From Sideroxyarcus sp. (GTDB lineage: Bacteria > Pseudomonadota > Gammaproteobacteria > Burkholderiales > Gallionellaceae): a stretch of DNA of 64,000 nt. The stretch lies in NCBI GenBank assembly GCA_030652215.1, contig JAUSBC010000003.1, positions 1 to 64,000 of the forward strand, written 5' to 3'. The position numbers and the translations under genes were made by a program. Below, one piece after another: positions 26,735 through 36,495 of this stretch. The notes beneath the pieces are model-generated. The model saw only the letters and a program-made list of their open reading frames with translations, made no database searches and was not told the DNA's origin. Positions within the stretch are counted from its first letter, which is position 1. Each line of letters starts with the position of its first letter.

Positions 26735-29008
26735 CTACCAACTCTCTCTGCCGTGGCACGCGGGCGTGCAAGTCCCCCGGGTAGTCACGGTGCCGTTGGC
26801 AGACCTGATCGGCGCCACCCAGCGGATATTCGCGACGTTGATATCCACCGTGCCGTTGTTATGCGTTGCGGCTACGTTGGTTGTGGTGGTGTAGCCGGCA
26901 CCATGGCAAATGCTGCACGAGGTGGTCGCGAGGAATCCGGCAAGTATCGATCCCGACGGGGCGGTGGTATGCAGTCTGTGCCGCCCGGTGGCGATGTTGG
27001 CAAGCGTGACCGCATGGCAGCTGCCGCAGGCAGGGGCGGCATGTAGTGCCAATTCGGCTTCGATCAGGGCAATCTGGGCCGCATCGAGCTGGGTAGAGAG
27101 ATAACCCATTCCTCCCAGGTTGCTGTTGATCGACGCTTGAATTTTTGCGGCAGTAACACCGCCTTTGGTCGTCGTCGCCAAGGGGCCGTGACAGCCGGCG
27201 CAATTCGCCGTATACAAACCTGCTCCCGTGGGAGGAGCGACAGGTGGCGGTATCGCTGCCAGAGCGTTCGCAATATCGGCGATCTGCGCAGCCGTGAGTG
27301 TCGAGAATGTACCCATGCTGCCGGTGTTATTGGCGATTGCGGTTTGAATCCTGAGCGCGGTCGCACCGCCTTTGGCGGATGACGCCAGTGCGCCGTGGCA
27401 TCCGGCACAATTGAGCGCATACAGTTCCGCCCCGGTGACAGGCGTCGGCGGCGGGGCAACCGCCGCCAGCGAGGTAACAATGTCGGCGATCTGGGCGGTA
27501 GTGAGCGAAGCTAACGAGCCCATGTTGCCCGTATTGTTCGCAATGGCCCCCTGAATTCTGGCCGCAGTCGCCCCGCCTTTGGTGGAGGAGGCCAATGCGC
27601 CGTGACAACCGGAGCAAAGGGTTTCGTACAACGGTTGCCCCGGGGGCGTGCCCGGGTCGGGGATGGCTGGCGGCAAGACGCTGATCAAGGCCTGCAACTC
27701 CGCCACACTCAGTTTCGAGAGATAGGCCATGCCCGTAAAACTCGACGTCACCGCGCTGTAAAACCGCGTAACCGTCAATCCTTTCTTGGTAGAGACGGCC
27801 AAAGCGCCGTGGCAGCCGGCGCAGTTGTCGGCGTAAATCGTGGCGCCGTCCAGTGTTGGCGTTGTCGGCGGTATGGGCGTTGTGGGGGCGGGATTGAGCA
27901 CGTCAACAATTGCCTGGAGTTCTGCGGAGCTCAGGCTGGAAAGGCGCCCCATGTTTCCCGTGTTGGTGCTGATCGCATTCTGGATGCGCACGAATGAAAC
28001 GCCCAGCTTGGTCGACACAGCCAAGCCGCCGTGACAGCTCGCGCACTGCGAGCTGTATAAGGCCGTACCGTTAGGCGTGCCGGGAGCAGGGGGCGGCGGC
28101 GCCTGGGCGGGAATGGCGTCGCTGATTGCCTGAATTTCTTCGGGTGTCAAAGCGGACAAGGCGCTCATGCCGCCGAAGTCGGACGCAATCGCGCCCAGAA
28201 TTTTCACCGGCGTGCTTCTGCCGATGAGCGAGGACGTGAAGATATCTCCGTGGCAACGCGAGCAGTTCGACCGGTACAGCGTGGCGCCCAGCGAAGGCAC
28301 CGGCACGGGTGGTATGTTCGCCACCGCCGCCGCAGCGTTGCCGATGGCCGATGCGGGGGTCGTCAGGATGACGGCCGCGTTGGCCTTGTTGGTGAGCCTG
28401 ATCGTGCCCGCCGAAACGGATACGTCGATCACGTCCAGAATGGCATCTGCCCCTGTGTGATCTGCCACGTAGGTCGAATTGATGATGTTGCCGCTTACAC
28501 CAAACTGGCTGAAGACGGGAGCCAGGGCCGTTTGCACCGCAGTCTCGGCCCCGGGAAGGTTCAATGCCAGTGTTGCCAGCGCCGACGGGGCGCCCGCAGC
28601 ATACAAAGCATCCAAATCGGCACCGCCGGCGGCCGCGCTGACCACGATGGTGGTCAGGGGATTGATGTTGGTGACCCCGTTTCCGTCGATGGCTACCGAG
28701 TACAGAGTCTTGCCGCCGCTGGCTGTTTTGAGGATGAATGGCGCAACGAGATTGTCCGTATTGAATGCAAACGTGCCGTCACTGGCGGTCGATGTGGTCA
28801 GCTCCACCGCAGGAGAGGAAGAATCTTTGAGCGTTATCATGCCGAAAACCGGGCTTCCGGTCGCTGCAACGCCCGTGACGGTATTCACCTGTTCGGCGCC
28901 GGGACCCGGGAGCGGAGAATGGCTGCCTGCTCCGCAGCCGACAAGCGATCCGAGCAGGATAGCCAGCGTCGCCATGGTGCGGAATGACCGCTTCATTTCC
29001 AGTCCCAT
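26735..29008 (-). CDS. Outer-membrane lipoprotein cytochrome made of six tandem monoheme domains plus C-terminal heme region
   Basis: Lipobox LLGSLVGC; CXXCH: CSRCH, CASCH, CAGCH, CSGCH, CAGCH, CAGCH, CGSCH, CSICH, plus C-terminal CTPACH (CX3CH). Confidence 0.88.
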   Translation of the reverse strand: MGLEMKRSFRTMATLAILLGSLVGCGAGSHSPLPGPGAEQVNTVTGVAATGSPVFGMITLKDSSSPAVELTTSTASDGTFAFNTDNLVAPFILKTASGGKTLYSVAIDGNGVTNINPLTTIVVSAAAGGADLDALYAAGAPSALATLALNLPGAETAVQTALAPVFSQFGVSGNIINSTYVADHTGADAILDVIDVSVSAGTIRLTNKANAAVILTTPASAIGNAAAAVANIPPVPVPSLGATLYRSNCSRCHGDIFTSSLIGRSTPVKILGAIASDFGGMSALSALTPEEIQAISDAIPAQAPPPPAPGTPNGTALYSSQCASCHGGLAVSTKLGVSFVRIQNAISTNTGNMGRLSSLSSAELQAIVDVLNPAPTTPIPPTTPTLDGATIYADNCAGCHGALAVSTKKGLTVTRFYSAVTSSFTGMAYLSKLSVAELQALISVLPPAIPDPGTPPGQPLYETLCSGCHGALASSTKGGATAARIQGAIANNTGNMGSLASLTTAQIADIVTSLAAVAPPPTPVTGAELYALNCAGCHGALASSAKGGATALRIQTAIANNTGSMGTFSTLTAAQIADIANALAAIPPPVAPPTGAGLYTANCAGCHGPLATTTKGGVTAAKIQASINSNLGGMGYLSTQLDAAQIALIEAELALHAAPACGSCHAVTLANIATGRHRLHTTAPSGSILAGFLATTSCSICHGAGYTTTTNVAATHNNGTVDINVANIRWVAPIRSANGTVTTRGTCTPACHGRESW

Positions 29009-29248
29009 AATTTTTCTCCAAATATTCGGCCGGCAATATTTTTCAAAAACCATTTGCGAGCCGACTGACCACGTAATCCATTGGTCCGAGCTCAATCTAG
29101 CGCAGCGATGGTGAATTCGCTCTGGACGAAAGACTGTATTTGCCGGGTAAGGGAGACGGCATTTTTGCGGGGGATTGAATTCAGTGAGGTCCCCCGGCCA
29201 GGCCGAGGGGGGTATTCCACACGATTACTTTTCTGCTTGTTGGCGCAG

Positions 29249-30661
29249 CTAGAAGCTGTATTTCAGTTCGGCAAACAGCCGGTCGTTGTTGGCAATTGCG
29301 TCGAAGGGCAATTTGTCGCCGCCGCGGTAGCTGATGATGCCGCCGGTGATGCTGACGGCGTCGGCCAGGTCGTAGGCGGCGGAGAGGCGGGTGAAGCCGC
29401 CTTCGTTCAATTGTTTGCCGTAGGCGGAGGCGAGGGCGATGAGGTGCAGTCGCGCGTGCATGAAATCGCCCTGATAGCGCATGGCGGTCTGCCATTCTTC
29501 TTTGGGGATGCCGGCGCTGCTCAGTGAGGTGTCGTAATTGCCGATGCGCCGGCTGACCACTTCTAGCGCCAGGGTGGTGTCGGCGAATCCGCTGTAGTCG
29601 GTGCCGACCATGATGTCGTTGCGCGTGTATGCGGATGTCGCGCCGCTATATCCAATGCCGCTGAAGCGTGCCGCTTCGCCCTTCACCAGCCAGTTGCCCA
29701 GTGCCACATTGGCGGCCAGCCCGCCCATGGTGAGGCGGCTGTGCTGCAGTTGCGGCACGCCGCTCGCCACCACGGCATGCGGCGTGTCGTCATATATCCG
29801 TGCCCAGTAGAGCGAGAGATCCCAGCCGCTGAAGAGTCCGCTGGCGGCGAAGGCGTACTCGGTATTGCCGCCGCCATCCTTGGGCGTGATCTCTGTCGGC
29901 AATGGCGTAGTGTAGGGATAGAAATCTGAGCCCCGAGCCGGATTCTTGTTGAAGCGGATCTCGGGAATGGCGAGTGCGGTGAAGCTCCAGTCGCCGAGAT
30001 AGTAATCGGCGCGCGCCATGGTCAGGGGCAGGCGCAGGTCCTCGATGTCGACCATGCCCGGTTCGCGGTTGTCGAGCGGATTGATCACATCGGTGACGCG
30101 CAGCGAATCGGACTTGCCCCACACCACGATCTGCCGTCCCAGCTTGAGGTCGAGCGCGCGGTGCACGCGCCCCTGCACGAACGCTTCGCCCAGTTCGGCT
30201 TCGCGCTCCATTGAAGCAATGAATTCATCGGTGTATCCAGCGCGCCCATTGAGTGCGTAGGCTGCGTCGTAGAAGGCATAGCCGGTCGCGTGCGCGCGCC
30301 AGGTTTCGTTCAACTGGCCGTCCAGTTCGAGACTGAGCTTGCCGCGCAGGCGCGACAGGCCGCGATGGTCGGTCTCGCCCGGCGCGGGGGCGTCGTGGGC
30401 ATAGCTCCAACTGGCCGACACTATCGTCGCACCCGACAGGCGCCACGGTGCGTCGGCCTGTTGCGGCGTGGCTTTGCTGGCGGGAGCGGCTGCTGCATCC
30501 TCGAAACCGCCAAGCGCCTCGTCGACGGAGTTGGTTGGAGTCGTAACCGTTTCATCGAAGCCGTCGAGGGCTTGATCGAGAGAGGATTCGGCGTTGCTTG
30601 CGCCGCACCACAGCAGGGGGAGGGTGGCAAGGGCGAGGGTGGCAAGTGTTTTTGAATGCAT
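29249..30661 (-). CDS. DUF1302-like outer-membrane protein
   Basis: Signal peptide, beta-barrel pattern, LKLGRQIVVWGKSDSLRVTDVINPLDNREPGM. Confidence 0.85.
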   Translation of the reverse strand: MHSKTLATLALATLPLLWCGASNAESSLDQALDGFDETVTTPTNSVDEALGGFEDAAAAPASKATPQQADAPWRLSGATIVSASWSYAHDAPAPGETDHRGLSRLRGKLSLELDGQLNETWRAHATGYAFYDAAYALNGRAGYTDEFIASMEREAELGEAFVQGRVHRALDLKLGRQIVVWGKSDSLRVTDVINPLDNREPGMVDIEDLRLPLTMARADYYLGDWSFTALAIPEIRFNKNPARGSDFYPYTTPLPTEITPKDGGGNTEYAFAASGLFSGWDLSLYWARIYDDTPHAVVASGVPQLQHSRLTMGGLAANVALGNWLVKGEAARFSGIGYSGATSAYTRNDIMVGTDYSGFADTTLALEVVSRRIGNYDTSLSSAGIPKEEWQTAMRYQGDFMHARLHLIALASAYGKQLNEGGFTRLSAAYDLADAVSITGGIISYRGGDKLPFDAIANNDRLFAELKYSF

Positions 30662-30704
30662 GATGTTTGGGTGCTATTTATTCGGACAAGTGAAGTTTCA
30701 ATTC

Positions 30705-30838
30705 AACCCCCTCCAACTCCCCCTTATCAGGGGGAGAGCAGAGTCTGCTCCTCCCCTGACTGCGGGAGGGTCGCTGCGCAGCAGCGGGGAACCCACCGGC
30801 GTACTCCTTGCGGGTGCAAGGGGGAGTTGGAGGGGGCT
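30705..30838. repeat. ~135-bp dispersed repeat, copy 2
   Basis: CCCCCTCCAACTCCCCCTTATCAGGGGGAGAG...GTACTCCTTGCGGGTGCAAGGGGGAGTTGGAGGGGG; reverse complement of 3016-3153. Confidence 0.85.
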
Positions 30839-30846
30839 ATGTCCTC

Positions 30847-31644
30847 TCACAGCCCCTTCTCCAACCGCCTCACGCTGAACATGTCCTCGGTGAGCTTCTG
30901 GTTGTACTTGACGTTGCTGAAGCGCAGTACGGTCTTGTGCAAGGTCTCCTTGCCTTGTTTGGTGGTCATGGTGTTTTCGGTGATGGTCCAGATGTCGTCG
31001 ATCTGTTCGACTTTGAGGGCGTCCAGGTATTTGAGGCGGCCGCCGTCTTTTTCCCAGTGCACGGCGCGCACCACGATGTAGCTGTCCTGGCGCACGAATA
31101 CCACCGACTTGGTGTAGCCGGTCTCTTCGATCTCTTCGCGCGTTTTCGGGATGGCTTCGATCACCCAGCTTTTGGCGCCGCGCACTTCTTCTTCCTTGAG
31201 AATCTTGAAGTCGTAGGCGTCGAGGTCCTTGCGCGTCATGTCGGCGTAGTTGAAGTCGGACCCCATGAAGCTGCCGCTCTTGTCGCTGGAGGCGATGCGC
31301 TTGGTCTTGCGCAGCGCGGGCAGGTAGAGCCACTGGTCGTCGTCCTTTTTGGCGTCGTCGTAGTCGAAGGTGAGGAAGCCGGTGTCCTTCACGTCGGCCG
31401 GTTCCAGGAAGAACATGATGCGCATCTTGTCCTCGCCCTTGTCCTTGTTGAAGGAACGCAGCTTGCGCACGCGCTCGTGGCCGCTCTTGTCGATGAGCAC
31501 CATCTCCATTTCTGAACTGCTGTTGTCGCCGTCGTCGCGGTCGTCGACGCGCTGCATGATCTCGCGCGCGCTCAGGTCCGCCGCGGCAACGGGAGCGGCG
31601 GCGAAGGTGGCGAGCAGTAGTGCGGTGCAAAGATATCTGTTCAT
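30847..31644 (-). CDS. Outer membrane lipoprotein-sorting (LolA-like) family protein
   Basis: LSAREIMQRVDDRDDGDNSSSEMEMVLIDKSGHERVRKLRSFNKDKGEDKMRIMFFLEPADVKDTGFLTFDY. Confidence 0.9.
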   Translation of the reverse strand: MNRYLCTALLLATFAAAPVAAADLSAREIMQRVDDRDDGDNSSSEMEMVLIDKSGHERVRKLRSFNKDKGEDKMRIMFFLEPADVKDTGFLTFDYDDAKKDDDQWLYLPALRKTKRIASSDKSGSFMGSDFNYADMTRKDLDAYDFKILKEEEVRGAKSWVIEAIPKTREEIEETGYTKSVVFVRQDSYIVVRAVHWEKDGGRLKYLDALKVEQIDDIWTITENTMTTKQGKETLHKTVLRFSNVKYNQKLTEDMFSVRRLEKGL

Positions 31645-31659
31645 TTGGTGTGCTCCTTG

Positions 31660-34116
31660 TCAGTTTGCTTTGGATTCGTCATCTGCATCTTCATAACGCT
31701 GATCTTCCTGGTCGCTCATCATGCGGGAACTCATGGCGGTCATCAGCGCCGGGGTGAGCAGGAAGTCTGCCACCAGTGCGGTGAGAATGGTGAAGCCGGT
31801 GAGCAGGCCGAAGGCGAACAGGTTGTTCAGGTTCGAGAACATGTAGATGAAAAAGCCGGTGGAAAGGACGATGGACGTCACCAGCATGGCGCGGCCCGCG
31901 CCGAGCAGTGTTTGTTCCACCGCATGTTTTACGTCGCCGCTGGTGTGGTGATAGCGGCGGTAGTTGTGCATGAAGTGGATGGTGTCGTCCACGGCCAGGC
32001 CGATGGCGATGGAGCCGATCAGCATGGTGAACATATCGAGCGGGATGCCGAGCCAGCCCATCAGCCCGATGGTGAGGAAGATCGGCACCAGGTTGGGGAT
32101 CATGCTGACCAGTCCCATGCGCACGTTGCCGATCAGCGCGATCATCATCAGCGTGATGGCGATGACGGCCCAGATATAACTCTGTGCGGTGCTCTGGATG
32201 GCTGCGGAAAAGGTGCGGCCGAAGAGGGCCGCAGTGCCGGTGATGGTGATCTCCGCATTGCTGCCGAAGATGGCGCGCGCTTTGTCGTCGATGGTGCGGA
32301 TGAATTGCGGATAGACCAGCGAGTCCAGCCACGGCGTCTTCGCCGTGAAGCGTGCCTGGGTGAAGCCGGAATCGACATAGTCCTGCAGATCGTCGGAGCC
32401 GGAGTTCTCGAACAGCAGGAACTCCTGTGCGATGAGCGCACGATCCTGCGGCAGCGCATACGCCTCGGGACGGTTCTCGTTGAGCGCGCGGTTGGTCTCC
32501 TTGAGGATGTCGGCCACCGACAGCGTCTTGCCCACGAACAGATCGCCCTGGTGGATCGCTTCCACTTCGGTGCGCAGGGTTTCGAGGCCGTTCAGGATCG
32601 CAGGCTCGTACAGACCGTTCTCGCGCCCGGTCTTGATGATCACTTCGACCGTGCTGCTGCCTTTCATTTTCTCGTCGATGTAGCTGGTGGCCTGGCGCAA
32701 GGGTTCGTCGGCATGCAGCCAGTACAGCGGCATATGCGAGAAACGCACCTGCAGCACGCCCGCGAAGCCGATCAGGAACACCACCGCGCTGACCGCGATA
32801 ATCGCGCGGTAACGGTTGACCGCGAAATCGGCCGTTGCCAGCAGAAAGCGATCCATGCGCTCATGGCGCTCGGAAGTGCCTTTCGCGCCGGCGCTCTTGA
32901 GCGGCATCACGGCGAGCAGCGCCGGCAACAGCACCAGGCTGTAGAGCAGCGCGATCATCACCCCGGCCGCAGAGAAGAAACCGAGATCGGAAATGGGTGC
33001 CACCGGCGTGCCGGCGAAGGAGGCAAGGCCCGCTGCGGTGGTGAGGCTGGTCATCACAATGGCTAGACCCGAATGGCCCAGGGTGTAGGCGAGGGATTCT
33101 TCCTTGTTGTCGCTTTTGTGAAAGTGGCGGAAAAATATCGCGAGCAAGTGGACCGTGGCGCCTATTCCCACCGCCAGCAGGAATGACGGAAGAATCTGTG
33201 TCGGCAGCTTGATCGGGGTGCCGGTGAAAGACATCAAACCGACCGTCGACAGCACCGACAGCGCCACCACCAGCAGCGGCAGCAGCACCCCGGAGATGCG
33301 GCGGAACATCAGGTACAACAAGCCGCCTATGATCAGGACCGCCATGCCCATGAAGCGGCGGATGTTGTCCTGCATCGCGGTCTTGAGCACGTCGTTGAAG
33401 ACCGGCGCCCCCGCCATCTGGATGCGGAAGTCGTTGCCGTGATAACGCGCGGCAATCTCGGCAGCTTTGCGCACCACCGCGCTGTTCTCCGTGTCGTTGA
33501 GGAAGCGCCGTTTCACCGGCGCGGCGTCGGCCGTCGGCTCGTCGAAACCGGCCAGCGCATCGCCGCTGCCGTCATCGCCGTAGGCATTGGTCTTCACCAC
33601 CACGGTGGTGATGGTGGCGTCTTCCGAAAGCAGCATGTTGCGGTAAACGGGATTGTCCTGGGCGCGTTGCCTGATCGCGGCCAGCTGTTGCGGCGTCTCC
33701 GGCCATTGTTCCAGCAGATCTTCGACAATCAGTTCGCCCTTGGCGCCGCGCGTGTTGCGCGCGTTCACCAGGCTGGTGATGTCGTCGATGTGGGGCAGTT
33801 CGTTCTCCAGTTCGCGGTGGAAATCGCGCAGCTTGGCCAGGAATGCGGGCTCGAACACGCCGTCGGGACGGGTGACGGCGATCAGCATCAGCTCGTCGCG
33901 CCCGAACTGCTCGCGAAATGCGTTATAGGTGATCAGGATGGGATCGTCTTTTTGCAGGAAGCCCTCGGTCGAGGTGTCGATGGTGGTCTTGGGAAGCTGC
34001 GAGAGGAAGCCGGCTGCAAACAGCAGCATCGCGGCAATCACCAGCCAGCGGCGGCGAAAGATGAAGTGGCCGAAGTTCTCGAATGCCTGTTCGGTGCGGT
34101 GGCGCCAGGTGGTCAT
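31660..34116 (-). CDS. RND (MMPL-like) family transporter
   Basis: Twelve-TM RND architecture; SIAIGLAVDDTIHFMHNYRRY and LAVGIGATVHLLAIFFRHF. Confidence 0.92.
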   Translation of the reverse strand: MTTWRHRTEQAFENFGHFIFRRRWLVIAAMLLFAAGFLSQLPKTTIDTSTEGFLQKDDPILITYNAFREQFGRDELMLIAVTRPDGVFEPAFLAKLRDFHRELENELPHIDDITSLVNARNTRGAKGELIVEDLLEQWPETPQQLAAIRQRAQDNPVYRNMLLSEDATITTVVVKTNAYGDDGSGDALAGFDEPTADAAPVKRRFLNDTENSAVVRKAAEIAARYHGNDFRIQMAGAPVFNDVLKTAMQDNIRRFMGMAVLIIGGLLYLMFRRISGVLLPLLVVALSVLSTVGLMSFTGTPIKLPTQILPSFLLAVGIGATVHLLAIFFRHFHKSDNKEESLAYTLGHSGLAIVMTSLTTAAGLASFAGTPVAPISDLGFFSAAGVMIALLYSLVLLPALLAVMPLKSAGAKGTSERHERMDRFLLATADFAVNRYRAIIAVSAVVFLIGFAGVLQVRFSHMPLYWLHADEPLRQATSYIDEKMKGSSTVEVIIKTGRENGLYEPAILNGLETLRTEVEAIHQGDLFVGKTLSVADILKETNRALNENRPEAYALPQDRALIAQEFLLFENSGSDDLQDYVDSGFTQARFTAKTPWLDSLVYPQFIRTIDDKARAIFGSNAEITITGTAALFGRTFSAAIQSTAQSYIWAVIAITLMMIALIGNVRMGLVSMIPNLVPIFLTIGLMGWLGIPLDMFTMLIGSIAIGLAVDDTIHFMHNYRRYHHTSGDVKHAVEQTLLGAGRAMLVTSIVLSTGFFIYMFSNLNNLFAFGLLTGFTILTALVADFLLTPALMTAMSSRMMSDQEDQRYEDADDESKAN

Positions 34117-34169
34117 GATGGTGTTTCTCCTTGTGTCTTTATGACGATAGTTCATTAGCTCCGAACCAG

Positions 34170-34272
34170 TTCCTTCCCCCTTGCAGGGGGAAGGCCAGGA
34201 TGGGGGTAGAGTCGAGAACCACTAGCACATCTACCCCCACCCTAACCCTCCCCCTGCAAGGGGGAGGGGATG
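34170..34272. repeat. C/G-rich palindromic intergenic repeat (CCCTTGCAGGGGGAAGG ... CCCTCCCCCTGCAAGGGGGAGGGGATG)
   Basis: Same terminal sequence CCCTCCCCCTGCAAGGGGGAGGGGATG occurs at window positions ~10-36. Confidence 0.8.
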
Positions 34273-34299
34273 TTGTGCTTCCTTATGAAGTTTCCGGAT

Positions 34300-34926
34300 T
34301 TATGCATTCCTAAACGCCCCCAGCACCATCGCGCTGAGTTGTGCGGTCATTTCGTCGTGGTTCATGTTCACCTCCGGCTGGAAGGCGAGCCCCTGGCTCG
34401 CGGCAACGCGCGCGCGTATCGGCGCGCCGGCATTGAAGAAGCTGAGGCTGCCCACCACCAGCATGTGGGCGATGAAGGGATTCACGTCACGGAATACGCC
34501 CGAGGCGATCCCAGCACGCACCGCCTGGTCCAGCGCGTTGACGATGCGTCCCATCTGCAGCAGCGCGCTGTCCGGAAGATTGGCGCCGCCGCCGGCCACC
34601 TCGCGCATCAGGATGGGAGCGAGGGGTTGGCACTCCCGGGCGCTGGCGGCAAATTCGCGCACATAGGCGCGCACCTTTTGCTCGGGGTCCTGTTCCGCCG
34701 CCAGAGCTGCGGTGATGCGGTCGGCGACGCTGCGCAGCAAATCGTCGATCACCCGGCCGTAAAGCACGGCTTTGTCGCCGATCTGGTAATACAGCGTCGC
34801 CTTGTTGACGCCCGCCGCCGCGGCGATCTCTTCCACCCGTGCGCCGCCGTAGCCCTTGGCGGCGAACTGTGCCGCCGCCGCCTCCAGGATGATTTGTTCA
34901 GTGCTCTGGTCCATTTCTTGATTCAA
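34300..34926 (-). CDS. TetR/AcrR family transcriptional regulator
   Basis: STEQIILEAAAAQFAAKGYGGARVEEIAAAAGVNKATLYYQIGDKAVLYGRVI. Confidence 0.95.
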   Translation of the reverse strand: MNQEMDQSTEQIILEAAAAQFAAKGYGGARVEEIAAAAGVNKATLYYQIGDKAVLYGRVIDDLLRSVADRITAALAAEQDPEQKVRAYVREFAASARECQPLAPILMREVAGGGANLPDSALLQMGRIVNALDQAVRAGIASGVFRDVNPFIAHMLVVGSLSFFNAGAPIRARVAASQGLAFQPEVNMNHDEMTAQLSAMVLGAFRNA

Positions 34927-34986
34927 CCGTACGGTTAAAAAATTCGGTTAACTTGGGGCGAAGAATAGGAAATTCAGCCGTACAAG

Positions 34987-36495
34987 TCAAATCAACTTTG
35001 TCGGGCTGCGGTCAACTGTTTGATCGGTATGTAATAAATCGAATAAGTGGTAACGCGACTTGCCTTCTTTTTTCGCCGCAAACATCGCTTCGTCGGCATG
35101 CTTGAGGAGTTGCTCCGGTGTGCCGGAATCCAGCGGGTAGAGTGTGACGCCTATGCTGGCGCTGACATTCACGGGCATGCCGTGAATCAGTATCGGCTGG
35201 GCGATATCCAGCAGCAGCCGGCTCAATGATTGCGCGGCATCCTGTTCTCCGTCCAGATCGCCCAGCAGCAGCACGAATTCGTCGCCGCCCGAACGCACCA
35301 CCGTATCTTCGCCGCGCAGCACTTTGCTCAGGCGCCCGGCAACGAGTCGCAGCACATCGTCTCCCGCATCGTGCCCGAGTGTGTCGTTGACCAGCTTGAA
35401 TCCGTCCAGATCGAGATAGCACACTGCCAGCACATGTCCGCTGCGCTTGCTGCGCAGAATCGCCTGATCGAGCCGGTCCTGCAGCAGGCGGCGGTTGGGC
35501 AGGCCGGTCAACGCATCGTGATTGGCTTCGACTTCAAGAATGTGCTGACGCTTGACCAACTGGGTAATGGCCGACACGACGCCGACGTAGTGGGTGACGG
35601 CGCCCTGGTTGTCCTTGATGGAAGAAAGCGCCAGCCACGCGCCCTCGATTTCGCCGTTCGCGTCGCGTCCCACCGTTTCGCCGGCCCAGTGGCCGCTTTC
35701 GGTCGCGGTGCGCCAGATGAAGTCGGTTTTGTTGTGGCTGAACAGTCCCGGTTTGACCAGCCGGATATCCTTGCCGACGAGCTGCTCATGTTCGCGGCGA
35801 ACGTCCTGGCAGAACGCGGGATTGGTGTCGATGATCAGTCCATGCGCATCGGTGATGAATATCGCTTCCAGCGTGCTGTCGATAACTTTTCTGGACAGGC
35901 GCAGCCTGTCTTCCGCGCGCTGCCGCTCCGCGATCTCGCGCATGAGTTGCAGCGTGCGCGACGACAGCGTGTCGTACATGCTGAGTACGGTTTCGATCAG
36001 GATGCGCAGCGCACCGCTCATTTCGATGTGGGCCTTTTCCTTGGCCTCGGAGAGGGTCATGCCCTGTTGCATCGCAAGAACGATCTTGGCCATGTTCTTG
36101 TCGGACTCGAGAATATGGAAGGCCAGCCAGTGCGTCAGGAAGACGACGATCTCGTCGATCACCTGCTCGGTCGCCAGCGAATCCTGCTTGCCCTGGAGCA
36201 GGATCACTTCCTTCACGAAATCCAGATGGGTCTTTTCATGCTGGAGCGACAATTCGTCTGTCGGCAGGTACTGCCTCCAGATGCCTTCCTCGGTTTGAAA
36301 GTGGATCAGCGTGTAGTCGGTCATTTCGTCGAACACCTGGTTCAACTCCGGCTTGTCCACTCCATACGCCAGATGGCTGGCCAATTTGTTCAGCAGTTCG
36401 ACCAGTTTGCGATGCTGCTCGTCGACGATAGGGATGCCTGTCTCGAAATTGTCATTCCAGGGGAATATGTCGGAAGGCGAAATCTGGTGAGTCAT
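34987..36495 (-). CDS. Bacteriohemerythrin-PAS-GGDEF diguanylate cyclase
   Basis: Hemerythrin ligands (VDEQHRKL, HFQTEEGIW, QHEKTHLDFV, HWLAFHILESD); PAS; RSGGDEFVLLLG. Confidence 0.93.
   Translation of the reverse strand: MTHQISPSDIFPWNDNFETGIPIVDEQHRKLVELLNKLASHLAYGVDKPELNQVFDEMTDYTLIHFQTEEGIWRQYLPTDELSLQHEKTHLDFVKEVILLQGKQDSLATEQVIDEIVVFLTHWLAFHILESDKNMAKIVLAMQQGMTLSEAKEKAHIEMSGALRILIETVLSMYDTLSSRTLQLMREIAERQRAEDRLRLSRKVIDSTLEAIFITDAHGLIIDTNPAFCQDVRREHEQLVGKDIRLVKPGLFSHNKTDFIWRTATESGHWAGETVGRDANGEIEGAWLALSSIKDNQGAVTHYVGVVSAITQLVKRQHILEVEANHDALTGLPNRRLLQDRLDQAILRSKRSGHVLAVCYLDLDGFKLVNDTLGHDAGDDVLRLVAGRLSKVLRGEDTVVRSGGDEFVLLLGDLDGEQDAAQSLSRLLLDIAQPILIHGMPVNVSASIGVTLYPLDSGTPEQLLKHADEAMFAAKKEGKSRYHLFDLLHTDQTVDRSPTKLI

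Noticed and set aside
27000-28290. Regular DNA repeats in the cytochrome gene considered as a CRISPR-like or satellite array
   Set aside because: The periodicity is ~240 bp and in frame, explained by tandem monoheme cytochrome domains.
31645-33066. 473-aa plus-strand ORF opposite the RND transporter
   Set aside because: His/Gly/Gln-rich shadow ORF with no domain; the minus-strand gene is clear.
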